A stretch of DNA of 64,000 nucleotides from the NCBI GenBank assembly GCA_007258455.2, contig VDFB02270651.1:700720217-700784216 (forward strand). Direction: 5' to 3'. Position 1 is the first letter of the stretch. Every line of letters starts with the position of its first letter. A model generated the notes under the pieces. That model saw only the letters and a list, made by a program, of their open reading frames with translations, made no database searches and was not told where the DNA came from. Shown here one piece after another: positions 11,601 to 22,429 of the stretch. The position numbers and the translations under genes are program-made. The DNA is from Sequoia sempervirens. Taxonomy: Eukaryota > Streptophyta > Pinopsida > Cupressales > Cupressaceae.

Positions 11601-13960
11601 TCTTCAAAAGTAAACTACAATGGGATCTGAATTGCGTAGACTCTAGAGCCTTCAAAAACTTTATCATAACTAAAGCTAAATCCCCAATCCTGTAGAAGAC
11701 AAATTCTGCTAAAAATGAAATAAAAAATCCACAGCAAACGGTTTATATCTAAAAAATAGAAAATAAAAAGGGGGCACAAATCTTAAGGGGCGAGCTTAGA
11801 ACAACAAATTGTTAGATCCAACGTTTAGCTGTGAACTTTAAAAACCCACTAACAAGCCAAAATGCACAGACAATCACGAACTAGAACCAGAACTAAGAGA
11901 AAAACCTTAAATTTAACAAACAAATTTAAGAACTCCCAAAGAAATGTTGTATTTTTTTAAAACTTAAAGTTAAGGAAAAACCCCAAAGTCAATGGTCTAC
12001 TGTAGGGAAGCTACTGAAATATCTCAGCTAGTGTTTTTGAGAAAATTTGGAGCCATTTGCAGACATATCTATTCCATGAAATATAAAACTTTACATTTCC
12101 CCTATCCATTTTTCAAATCACAATTTTAACGTATGAATAAAAAACTCCAAAAATAAATCACAATCAATTTGCGGCTAGTAAGCATATAAGTTCCTAAAAA
12201 ACAATGTGGTTAGGCTGTTGGTCTGAGTCGGGTTATGGGTTCAAGGGTTGCTGACAGTTGATAATATTGAACGAGTTAGCGGTCAAACTACATAGTACAA
12301 ATCCACATACAAACTCAATACAAATAATCATATTACTGTTCATCAAGAGCATCGACAGGTTTGTCATATCTACATGCAACACCAGTGCTACACCCATGCC
12401 TGCACCATTCTTGGTATGCAAGACACATCCTGCCTGGGTGTACAGACCACAAAAAGGAATGTGTGGTATTCATATGCAGACCAATAACGAAAAAGTGCAG
12501 CCATAAAAAAAATTAATAAACAATTAAGTGAGCTAAATATTTAGCATAAAAACACCTTTAAGTATCCACCATTTTAGATTTTTCACCTTTTAATTTTTTC
12601 ATTGACAAATCATTCTTGTCTCACACTTCTCATCAATATAGAATTTCACCCAAACCTAATTTAGAAATTGTGAAACCTGATATACTATAAAATTTAATAG
12701 AACCTTAATTTAAATATTAAAAACTATAATATTCTAAACCCTGATTTATAAACATTAATTTTTATTTGATTATAAATTTATAATTTTTGACAGAAACATT
12801 GGTCTGATAATAATTTTGTTGGACTACGCCAGATATTATTTAATTCTTTAAAAATTAATAAATTTAAATAAAATTAATATATTATTATAATTAGTTGCCT
12901 CCTACAAATAAATTTATTATATTTATTTAAAAAACTATTTCATAACAATATTATCCTGGGTTCCTATATAAAGATTTAATTTCTTCTCTGTTCCCAAACC
13001 ACATTTTGGTGCCATTGTAAGGGTGGGAGATACTATGTAAGCAACCTATGAGCACAAACTATTTAAATAAAAGAAAGTTTCTACCGATAGTTTGTTTGAA
13101 TGGTATAACCTACAACAAGATTTCCAGATTCGCAGATAAAACTGCCTGTTTGATTGTTTTTTTAGGATATGTGGCATCATATTTGATGATGTGGCGAAAA
13201 GTTAACAGAGAACTTGTCAAGTAAGCCGCTGTAAAAAATTGGGAGTGATTTGAAATTTCGACGTAGGATAATTAGAAGCGCGAAGTTAGGGTGCACGACT
13301 ACTGGGCCCTCTCCCCTAACCTACAACAAGATTTCCAGATTCGCAGATAAAACTGCCTGTTTGATTGTTTTTTAAGGATAATCACGAAAAAACTTCTGAA
13401 TAACATATATCTGGTATTTTGCAAAACATTTGCTCGGTCGGTGGTCTCTATTTCAAGGAAAAAAAATTATTTTCTTTTTTTCAATAAACTATCTCGATTT
13501 AAACAATAAATAAAATTTAGGGCAAAAAGAATGCAGCTGTACAGACACGCTCATCGGACCAAAACCTTAAATTTTATAAACGAAAAATGAAGATCAAGAG
13601 AGTACCAAAACTCACCTTATCTCTCGAAGGAATAAGCCTTCTGAGACTTGACAAATGCGTATTGATTCTTTCACGACGCCTTCTTTCAGCCTCACTATGA
13701 TTCCTGGACGCAGCCAGCGCCTTTGCTTCCAAACTATCGTTATAACTAATCTTTCCGCCATTAAAACCCTCGCCTATAATACAAAACCTCTCTCCCGCTC
13801 CTTCTCCTTCTCCCCCATCAAAACAGTCATGACCGTAATGATAGGTTAAATTACCCGATGTCCTACACGAAAAACGTCTCAAATACTCGTTATTAAACAT
13901 TTTACTACTGTATTCACGACCCTTCAAAACCAGGGGAGTAGAGTTGGAAGAAAAGGCCAC
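8630..13960 (-). CDS. bHLH transcription factor, TMO5/bHLH30-like (2 exons, 270 aa)
   Basis: Exon 1 is 13616-13960 (115 codons), ending at a clean AAG|GTGAG donor; exon 2 is 8630-9097, starting after a TGCAG acceptor with Met-Asp-Lys-Ala. Both joins are phase 0 and together give 270 residues with no stop. Residues 84-135 form the bHLH: a basic region with His88-Glu92-Arg96 (the E-box/G-box reading triad, NHSEAERRRRERIN), helix 1, short loop, then MDKATLLGEVIHHVKELKKR as helix 2. The intron falls exactly in the loop. Residues 165-215 form an ACT-like fold (ICCDDRPDLL, LKTVKAEMSCLGGRVRN), as in the Arabidopsis bHLH30/TMO5/bHLH106 group. Members are nuclear DNA-binding dimers; TMO5 pairs with LHW in vascular patterning. 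Function in this species is inferred. The N-terminus has a Gly/Glu-rich stretch and the C-terminus a Ser run. This is the only intact host gene seen. Confidence 0.93.
10344..10481. repeat. Tandem near-duplicate of about 65 bp in the intron
   Basis: Copies 10344-10409 and 10417-10481 both begin AAGGAACCAGATTTT and end with ATCAAATA-x-CCATC-x-TCAAA or nearly so, with about ten scattered differences. It is an old local tandem duplication. Confidence 0.85.
13106..13380. repeat. 64-bp direct repeat, 63 of 64 identical
   Basis: Copies 13106-13169 and 13317-13380 share the run starting TAACCTACAACAAGATTTCC; one T/A difference lies near the end. They flank 147 bp. They sit inside the bHLH intron, 240-510 bp from the donor. 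Confidence 0.95.
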
Positions 13961-14153
13961 AAGACTTGGAATAGTAATGGAGGCCAGCGGAACTCTTGTG
14001 TATTTTTCCTGTAGTCCAGGACTTTTCTGTCCATTTCAAGGAGGATTAAACTTTACACCCAAGAGAGTGACAAAGATATGTTTTCGAAAACACTTTAGTA
14101 GCTCACGAGAATCGACCTTGACACGGGAAAAAAATGCTCTTCAACGGATTTCA

Positions 14154-14215
14154 AGTTTTATACTATATTGTACAGAATGCCGTAACTTGCTATGGATTTA
14201 AAAGAGCTTTTATAG
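14154..14215 (-). promoter_or_regulatory. Candidate TATA boxes of the bHLH gene
   Basis: On the minus strand CTATAAAAG occupies 14207-14215 and GTATAAAAC 14154-14162, about 250 and 195 bases upstream of the start codon at 13960. Either would leave a normal 5' UTR of roughly 160-220 bases. Choice between them is open. Confidence 0.45.
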
Positions 14216-15505
14216 TTTATATTTATTTGTCGTCATTTTATACGATATTTTTTCTGTACCACCGACCGCCCTGGCTGATATCAAGATCTATAAAAAATTA
14301 AATTGGATTTGGTGTTGGAATCCGCATTTGGTTCCTTTCTCATTACGCGGGATGCTGTCACTTCCGTATATGTTTTTATTAAAGTTAAGTGGCTTTTTGA
14401 AAAATATTAATAAGCACAAGCAAAAGTGGAATTTAAGTATGTCATGGCCTTATGATATATTTTTTCTATTAAATTAGGCTGAATAATAATAATGAGCAGA
14501 TTACAACGACTGAGCTTAGCTCTTATATAGAAAACGAAATGATTGCAGAAAAGCATAACAACCACTCAACAAAGTCAAAATAGAGCACCCATATGTTAAA
14601 AAAAGGATAATAGTGGAGGTGTAGGTTTGTTTGAGAGTTTGTCACATTGTTTTGTAATTTATTGTGGAAGTTTCGAAAAACAATCACTTTTAGGGTGGCT
14701 CTCTTTTTGTTTAAATGATATTCATTTATTTTGTTTGGTTGTTAATGTCAAAGTAATAAGATTCGGAATATAAGTTTGATTTTGAGGTAAGATCTTGATT
14801 TTAAGTAATTATGTCGAGAGGCATCTACAATGAAAGCAAGCAATTTGTGTACATTTGAAATGCATGGAATATATTTTGATAGGCATTGTTGGCAGTCAAG
14901 ATGGAAGTGGAGGAGAAGGAGAATGTAACCGACAAGAGAAAAATAGAAGTGTGCGAGAATGTAATAGGGAAGATGGAAGTTGAAGAGGCCAGAGTAACGA
15001 ACATCAAAGATGTCTACAGATTTATCATTGTTGGCAATATTAAACTCGAGGCATTGATTCTAATCCGCTTCCATTTCAAGATTTTTCGTTTCAGCCTCTC
15101 GTTGTTTGAGGGAAATGTTTCAGTAGTATATAGCAAAAAGACTAGAACCCTTTGGATGACTATGACTGTAACCCTCTTTCACTTTTCTTTGCTTCACTTT
15201 TAGTTATTTTTATTGTTTGCAAATGCTTTAATGGTTGTGTTTTTCTTTTCAAAGATGTGCTCGGTTTGTGGTTTCAAGAAAGATCATTTGTGCAAGGCTT
15301 TCATTCATGTGATGATTGATCATCGTAGTGGCCACGTTTTGCATAGATCAAAATGTTTGACCTCCCATTGCATGTTAAATCTATTATCTATTTAGTTGCA
15401 GGCTCTCTTTCCCCATGGATTCATCGGAGAAAAGATTGTGTCTACACATATAGAAGCATACAATGGAATTTGAGAACTCCTTGGAAGATAATTCCAAACT
15501 TACAA
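14216..15505. other. Intergenic; no gene recognised
   Basis: Upstream region of the bHLH gene, then AT-rich DNA. A plus-strand frame at 14886-15203 (105 codons, repeating a K-M-E-V-E-E motif twice near the N-terminus) has no recognisable domain and I do not call it a gene. Confidence 0.5.
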
Positions 15506-15945
15506 TGGAGAGTTAGTGTTAGGGTTATGATTAAGGTAAGGTTTAAAGTTAGGATTAGGGTGAGGATTATGATTAGAGTCAGAGTTAGAATTAGTGTTAG
15601 TTTTAGGGTTGGGGTCAAGGTTAGGGTTAGAGCTATAAATAGTTTTAATGTCAAGGTTAGTATTAGAGTTAAAGTCTAAATTATTATTAGTTTTAGGGTT
15701 GGGGTTACAATTACGGTTAGAGTTACAATTAGTGAGTTAGGTTTATTTTAGGGTTAGGGTTACAATTATAATTAATTTTAGTTTTACATTTAGTGTTATG
15801 ATTACGGTTAGAGATATAATTACAATTAGGGTTGGTTTTAAAATCATTGTGAGGGTTAAGGTTAGGGTTAGGGTTAGGATTAGGGTTAGAGTTAGAGTTA
15901 GGTGTATGAATAGAATTATTGTTAGTGTTATATTTATTGTAATGT
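15506..15945 (+). repeat. Interstitial telomere-like repeats, G-rich strand
   Basis: The block is built from degenerate GTTAGG(G) units with GGTTAGGGTTAGGGTTAGG near 15860. Hexamer spacing (TTAGGG) is more common by eye than the plant heptamer TTTAGGG. Translated it yields the meaningless (V-R)n frames seen on both strands. Confidence 0.9.
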
Positions 15946-16025
15946 GTTGACCTTAATACTAAATTATTATATTATTATATTGTATCATATAATATATTTT
16001 ATATTATTATATTCAATAAATTTAA
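15946..16025. other. AT-only junction between the two telomere-like blocks
   Basis: About 80 bases almost wholly A and T, with TATTATAT runs, separate the G-rich block from the C-rich block. No insertion-element ends are visible here. Confidence 0.8.
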
Positions 16026-17230
16026 GTAACCTAATTGAACCTTAATCCTAATCGTAATAAAACCCTAACTCTAACCATAAGCTTTACCATAGAATGTTAA
16101 TCCTAACCTTAACCCAAATTAAACCATGACAGTAACCCTAAGTGGAATAATTGAACTCTAACCCTAACCATAATTACACCCTAACCCTAATTGAACTACA
16201 ACCTAACCCTAACCCTAATCCCCATTAAACCCTAACCCTTGTTAAACTCTAAGCCTAATTTTAAACCCTAATTAGATTCTAACCCTAATTGAACCCTAAC
16301 CCTAACCCTAACCTAATCTTAATCAAACAATATCCCTAGATGAACTCTAAATTTAACTATAATTTAACCCCAACCCTATTTGGACCCTATCCCTAACTTT
16401 AACCCTAACCCTAGTTAAATTGAAATCTTAATCAAATTGTAACCCTAATTTAACCCTAACCCTAATTAAATCCTAACCCTAATTCAATTGTAACCCTAAT
16501 TGAACCCTACCCCCAACTGTAATATCAACCCTATCCTTAACCATAATTATAGCCTTGATTCTAAGTCTAACCATAACCTTAAGTCTTAACCCTAATTTTA
16601 TAATGGTCATGATAGTAACCCTAACCCTAACTATAATTATAAATTATATAACCTTAATTGTAAACCTAACTCTACCTCCAATACCAATTGTAATTATATA
16701 TGTAATTTTTACTCTAATTCTAACCCTAAAATTAATTTTAACCCTAAAGTTAATTAAACCCTAACCTTTATTGAAGCCTAACTCTTACCCTTACCCTAAT
16801 TGAACTCTAACCCTAAACCTAAGTAAATCCTAAGCCTAATTAAACCTAACCCTTATTGAACCCTAACCCTAACCCTAACCTTATTTAAACCGCAACACTA
16901 ACTCTAACCCCAAGCTTTATCATAGAACCCTAACCCTAAGTGAACAATAACTGTAATTAATACTTAAACCCTAATTTAACCCTAAGCATAACCTTAACCA
17001 TACTTGAACCCTAACCCTAATTAAACTATAATCTTAATCAAACCCTAACCCTAACCCTAATTGTACCCTATCCCTAATGCTAACACTAACCCTCATTGAA
17101 ATGTATACCTAATCATAATTGATCTCTAACTATAATTATAATCCCTAAAGTGAATTGAATCTTAACCCTAATTGAACCCTAGCCCCTATTGTAATACCAA
17201 ACCTATCCTTAACCATTAATTATAACCTTC
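16026..17230 (-). repeat. Interstitial telomere-like repeats, C-rich strand
   Basis: About 1.2 kb of CCCTAA units, two to four at a time, separated by short AATTGAA / AATTAAA linkers, giving a higher-order pattern of CCCTAACCCTAATTGAA type. The orientation is opposite to 15506-15945. The array ends abruptly at 17230 against the LTR of T3. Confidence 0.92.
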
Positions 17231-18566
17231 TAAAACAAAGAAAAAAGAGAACCCTAGGTCTTATTTGTAAAACCTAGGATTCAAATCTTGTGTTTTTCTT
17301 TTATGTGTGTTGTGAGTTCTTTTTCTAATATTTCATTAAGGTGCTTAGATTGACTTTCAACCTTGGATTTGCATCTTTTTGAGCCTTGGAATGAATTGGA
17401 ATTGATTTTCTTTGATTGACCTAATTAGACTATGTGCTCTAATATGAAAATGCAAGCTACCTACAATTAACAAACTGAAATCGTGATTTGTAGGCAGATT
17501 TGGGAAGGGAAAAGTGATGTGTACCTATTGTGAAAGTTTGGTGTTGGTCTGTATAGGAGGAAATAGTCACCCAAGGGCATGTGAGTCCTTGTATGGGTGT
17601 CCCACTTTACTTTTTCAGTCCTCTAATACCAGATCTGAGATCCTTGTTTCCACTTACAAACTTGCTAGAACACAGTCGAATAATTTTGTAGGTGAGTTTA
17701 TGTGAATTGACAAGGTGCGAGGATTTTGAATGCAACAATGAATAAATGATCTTCAATCCTCTCCAAACTTGAAATCTACACATTCACAAAGAGAAGAAAT
17801 GTTGTCATTTAGGGGCTTGCCTTAGTTAAACCCCATGTTAGTGTTTCCACTTCCACAAAGGCAATGTCAATGATAAATGGATAAATGATAGGAAGGAATG
17901 ATGAAATCACAAAGTGTTACAACTCACCACCCTTCAATGGCTTCCTTGAAGGACTAAAGTCATGCACATCACTTTAAGGTCTTGGATATTGCTTGCTTGA
18001 ATGCTTGAATTGCTTGGAGACCAACAACAAGGGTTAGCCTTCACAAACAATGATAACATAATCATGCATAAACTCACATAGGATTTGACATGATGCTTGG
18101 ATCTTGAATTGTTGCAATAAATCACTAAAATATTTCTCTTGACTTGCTCTTGACAATAATTCTTGCTAAATATTTTTAGTTAGATTTGAAATGATGCAAT
18201 AACTAAGTATTTATAGGCATTTATTTTAATTTCTCGCAAATTAGATTCCAATAGCCAACATTTTCAATTTGAATTTTGAATGTTAAAAATGCAGACATTG
18301 ACATATTCAACTTTGGATCTAGACAAAATAGAGAGACTCAAACGCCCAAGGGCATCCCAGTCCTAGCCCTATTTTCTAGGAAACTTGACATTGGGGGCAA
18401 GACATTACATTAATGCATTTTTTCAATGCTTTCCATTTCTTAGAAAATGGTAAAAAAGGCTATAGAATGCATAATTTAGGAAATTAGGTGCTTAATTAGG
18501 CTCAATAATTTATGGGGGACAAAATATAGTGTGAAATTATTAAGGGTGACAATTTACGATGCTACA
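17231..18566 (-). repeat. 3' LTR of Gypsy remnant T3
   Basis: On the minus strand the LTR starts TGTAGCATCGTAAATTG at 18566 right after a polypurine tract, has a TATA-like CTATAAATA at about 18206-18215, and ends near 17231 (terminal CA decayed to TA). Its internal order resembles that of the solo LTRs at 23196 and 51309 (short shared phrases such as the TCATCATTCCTTCC region), so they are probably related families. The flanks CCTTC and TTTAG do not match, as expected for one LTR of a longer element. Confidence 0.7.
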
Positions 18567-18581
18567 TTTAGCCCCCACTTT
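18567..18581 (-). other. Polypurine tract of T3
   Basis: Minus strand reads AAAGTGGGGGCTAAA immediately before the LTR start TGTAGC, the expected position for plus-strand priming. Confidence 0.7.
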
Positions 18582-20879
18582 AGTGAGAGTATGAACTTAC
18601 ACTCAGACTCACACTAAAGTAGAAAATATATGTTGAAAGTGGTTCAATTGTCCAAATGTTGAAGAGATATGATGACTACGAATCAAGGGGGAGTGCAGAA
18701 GCCCCCAATATCGAAGATCACATAGCAAGACAACATAAGAAAAAAGGAACACACATATTTATGAAATGTAGCAAGATAACATACACAAACATACAATGTC
18801 AAAATAAAATGCAAAAGGAGGGTATGGATAATCACAAGCTAGCAAATCATGTTATGCTAGGATCCACACCAAAGGCGGTCATGACACACAATAGCAAAGT
18901 TTGGTATTTTCTAGGTGAATCAAAAATCGGAAGGCAATATGGGCTAGTGAAGTCTAATATTCACTAGGTGAGCCCCCAAGCACAATGAGAAACACACAAG
19001 GTCTAGTGAAGTTTGTTATTCACTAGGTGTGTACCCACGACAAAGTAGCAAAATGAGAAACACACTAGGTCTAGTGAAGTCTGCTATTCACTAGGTGTGT
19101 ACCCATTAACAACCATACCAAGAGTTATACTCCTTGATAACTCTGATAAGGTGTTATAGAAATGATCGGGATGTTATGCCAACACATCACTAAGTTCAAC
19201 GCTTGTGAACAAATTGAAGCAAAAATGCCAATGTCAATGCATGACTAAGTCCAACATGTGTGAATAAAGTGAAGCACATAATGGAATGTATGGCCCCACC
19301 TTAAAGAAATTGCTAAACACCATGCTATGAGCAATTAAGTTTTAAGGTAGAAAATGATAAATGTCATGCAACGAAATATCACAAGAGCTTATTTGGAAAG
19401 CCCTATGTCAGTGATGTGTTTCCAAATAAAGTTGCCTCATGATAAGGGGTTGTCCCCAAATGTAATGCAACAAACAACATATAATATGAACACATAAGGG
19501 ATCCACAGATCTGGGATTAATATACATCTTTTCTATAGTGATATAATAGAGCTCGAAACTGACATCATTCCCCAAATACGCATGGAACAACGAACACAAT
19601 GGAGGAATGACACATAGAGAGAAAACAAACAACTTTTGGGTCAACATGGAAGAGACCTAAATGTCTCCACACCTTGCATCGTCCACAAACAAAACACACA
19701 AGACAAAAATAAAAGACAAAGTTTATGACATTTAGAAGAATGGAGATACAAAAATAAGAATATCACAATAGGTTTGTTTCCTTTGTATCCTTGTGTCAAC
19801 GAAGCAAAAAGGGTCATCCAAAGTAAACTCACAAACACAAAGACATTCCAAGTATCACAACATGAAATATCACATCACATGCAAGCTAACACAAAGAACA
19901 CGTGAAATAAACATAAAGGAGCACTACACATGCAATTTTATCTAAAGTAGATCGTTTGAATCCCAATCTTGCTCATTATATAGGGAAGGAATTATATAAC
20001 TAGATAAAGGGACTACAATAAGTGTTGTACTAGGAGCATCACCAGGTTCAACACGTGGTGGGTCACTTTCATCAGGAGGATCATCACGATTGTCCCCATC
20101 TAAATTCATTTTCTTTGAAAACAAAATATTAAGCTCATTATGCACTTGCTCATCAATTTTATCAATATCATCATCATCCAGATTAATCACAATAGGAGGT
20201 TTTATATCAATGGCAGTTATATCTTATTGTTTCACTTCTTGTTTTAAGTTGAAGTCTTGTTTTGGTGAAAGTTGTAATTCTTCTTGGGTGGCTTTCATAG
20301 GTGTTTGATTATCATCACTGTTTTATTCTTTTCTTTAAACTAATGAGCAATAACATGACACCTACACCTATGCTCTTTAGCATTTTAGTTTCTCTGTGCA
20401 CGATTTTTAATTTGTGATGAGGTAGGAGTAGGTTTCTCGATCATTGGTCTCTTTTCTTCCCTTAAGGGAGGAACTGAAAGAACCACTGGGGGTTGGGAAA
20501 CCATTGTCTATTTAGGTTTATACACTTTTTATCTTTGGAGGGATAAAAGGGATCATTTGATTGTCTCTTGGTCTTTTATGCGATATGGGTGGAGGAACTA
20601 TGACATATTTACCTTAGTTTCTTGGAAGGGTCTTTGCTTCGAGCATGGATTCGTCCATAGTTGGTGGAAAAGGAACAATCATAGTCTTATCATTTTCAAG
20701 AATATTAGTAAGAGATAACTATGTTATGTGCTTTTCCTTAAACTTTTGGTATGACCTGAAAAAATAAATCCTCACGAGGCTTAATAGGTTTCATAGGTTG
20801 ATGCCAAAAGAAATCCAATGAAAATTTCCCATGGGAAGACAAAGGATTAACCCACTATGATGCATTGTAAATATTTTGT
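18582..20879 (-). mobile_element. Decayed internal region of T3
   Basis: Between polypurine tract and protease I find no RT, RNase H or integrase signature, so pol seems deleted or beyond recognition. A minus-strand frame at 19942-20190 is strongly acidic (Asp/Glu-rich, NLDDDDIDKIDE) and may be part of the protease-RT linker. Repeats with hairpins lie at 18942-19091, and two looser copies of an ACTAAGTYCAAC unit near 19190 and 19240. Confidence 0.5.
18942..19091. repeat. Three tandem copies of an 8-bp-arm hairpin unit
   Basis: Units start at about 18942, 19000 and 19068. Each contains CTAGTGAA, an 8-base spacer, then TTCACTAG. The arms are identical in all three copies while the spacer differs. 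Copies two and three also share AATGAGAAACACAC and GGTGTGTACCCA. Confidence 0.9.
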
Positions 20880-21300
20880 TTACAAATGGGAACTATATGT
20901 AATTGTGAATAACCGACGGAATGAAATTCATGGAGCGTAGCCATGGGTAGCCTAGCTTCACATAAAATTGGTCCAACATTGGGATGATAGATAATGATAC
21001 ATCTAATTGTTTTGATCCAACTTTAAGAGGAAGAGTGATCAAACCTATCATAGGGCGAGCAAAACCATCATGAGTTTTCAACTATGCTTTTGATTGTTCA
21101 TAAGAATCTTGATAAAGTTCATGCATAAATAAGCATTCCTCGGTGATCACATTCTCTACTCACACCAGATCAATGAGTATCCCAGTTGTAGTTTTGTCAA
21201 TAACATGTCTAGTGATATAGAGAGGACCATCGGGTGCACGTATGGATGCATCAATATGGGTGAAAGCAATGTTGGGTAACAAAGTGGTTTGGCACTTATG
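20880..21300 (-). pseudogene. Gypsy retropepsin (T3), broken
   Basis: On the minus strand a segment TRHVIDKTTTGILIDLV is followed by NVITEEC, then by a 62-codon open frame with G-L-I-T-L-P-L-K-V-G and LGYPWLRSMNFIPSVIHNYI. This matches the C-terminal half of plant Gypsy proteases (the L-G-R-P-W-x-H/R-x-M-x-x-x-P-S-x-x-H motif). The catalytic D-S/T-G region is degraded and a stop lies inside it. Upstream (21300-22000) may hold the gag end but is unreadable to me. Confidence 0.7.
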
Positions 21301-22429
21301 ACGTTGGAACATCTATGAGAGTGACAATGTCTTGTAGGCCATCCTCATCATCACTCTTAGTATCATTGTTTATGTCATCAGTCTTATCAACATTCATCTC
21401 ATCATTCTTAATATCAAAAGCTTGCATAAAGTTGGATGAATGGTATGGCATCAGATTGGTAAAAAATTATGTTTTTATTAGGTGGAGCAATAGACTTATT
21501 TCCTTGATCATTAACACCACCCAACTAGATGTGATTAGATTCAATGAGGTCTTACACTTGATTTTTAAGATGCATACATTGCTATGTATCATGTCCACTT
21601 GTTTGATTGACAAAAGGCATTTAGATTGTAACTTGGAGTTAGAGGTTTAGTTGTGCCCATAGGTCTAATCAGAGGTAACTGGATTAAGTTCTTGTTCAAA
21701 AGTTGCAACATGATCGAATGAAGGGTGTCACATTAATACAAATTCTAATCTCATCTACCATTAGCTCATTTTTAAACAAGAATGTCAAGCCATGAAATAT
21801 GAAACTTCAAATAAATCTGAGACAAGACCCACAAAAAATCATATATCTTTAAGGAGTTATGTTTGTATCCTTTTGATTGCTCTATCTTACAAATTTTATA
21901 AGAAAACATTATTGTATAATATATTTTTCCAATCAACTAAAGGGTGCATGTATCCTACATCACTTATATGCACAGTCCTTCATTTAATCTAATAAACCTA
22001 TAAAATCAATAGATTGGGTTTCAATTTCATGTAATTAATTTAAATTATATTATATTATTGAATAATTTCATCTATGAATCTTGAGTTTTTACGTATGATG
22101 ATTGAATGTATGAATTTAAATTACAATATTAAATCAAAGTTTTTAAAGTTCAACTTGTATATTAAAAATGTTTTAGTTTCAAAATAAAATGTGATTTTTT
22201 TGTTTTAATTATGTAAATCTCTATTTATACATATGTCTAATTAGACTTCTCATCAAGATGATCATACTTCTTTCTCATCAGTCTAATTGACTTGATAAGC
22301 AGACTCATTCTAGGTCTACTCTATATATGATGACACCATTAGGATATTATATGTTTCCTTGAGATTTTTAGAGAAAATAATACATAACACCCCAAACCAT
22401 TAAAATAAAGATAAGTTAGTTACTATTAG

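Larger units (their letters stand above)
9098..13615 (-). other. 4.5 kb intron of the bHLH gene
   Basis: Donor GTGAG at 13611-13615 and acceptor TGCAG at 9098-9102 on the minus strand. The intron is AT-rich and contains no transposon gene that I can identify. It holds several short duplications: 10344-10481, 13106-13380, and an 18-19 base repeat (AGTACGTACAATGAATTCA) at about 9784 and 9818. Relatives in small-genome plants often have one intron at this site; its size here fits a gymnosperm-sized genome. Confidence 0.9.

Noticed and set aside
14886..15203. 105-codon plus-strand frame as a small gene
   Set aside because: No domain, no promoter or splice context, composition like surrounding DNA.
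15353..16764. Frames of (VR)n, (LT)n type as repeat proteins
   Set aside because: They are translations of telomere-like repeats on either strand.
16026..17230. A true chromosome end
   Set aside because: Repeats are degenerate, interrupted by linkers and followed by kilobases of other DNA.
18942..19091. CRISPR array
   Set aside because: Only three units, palindromic arms, plant nuclear context and no cas genes.
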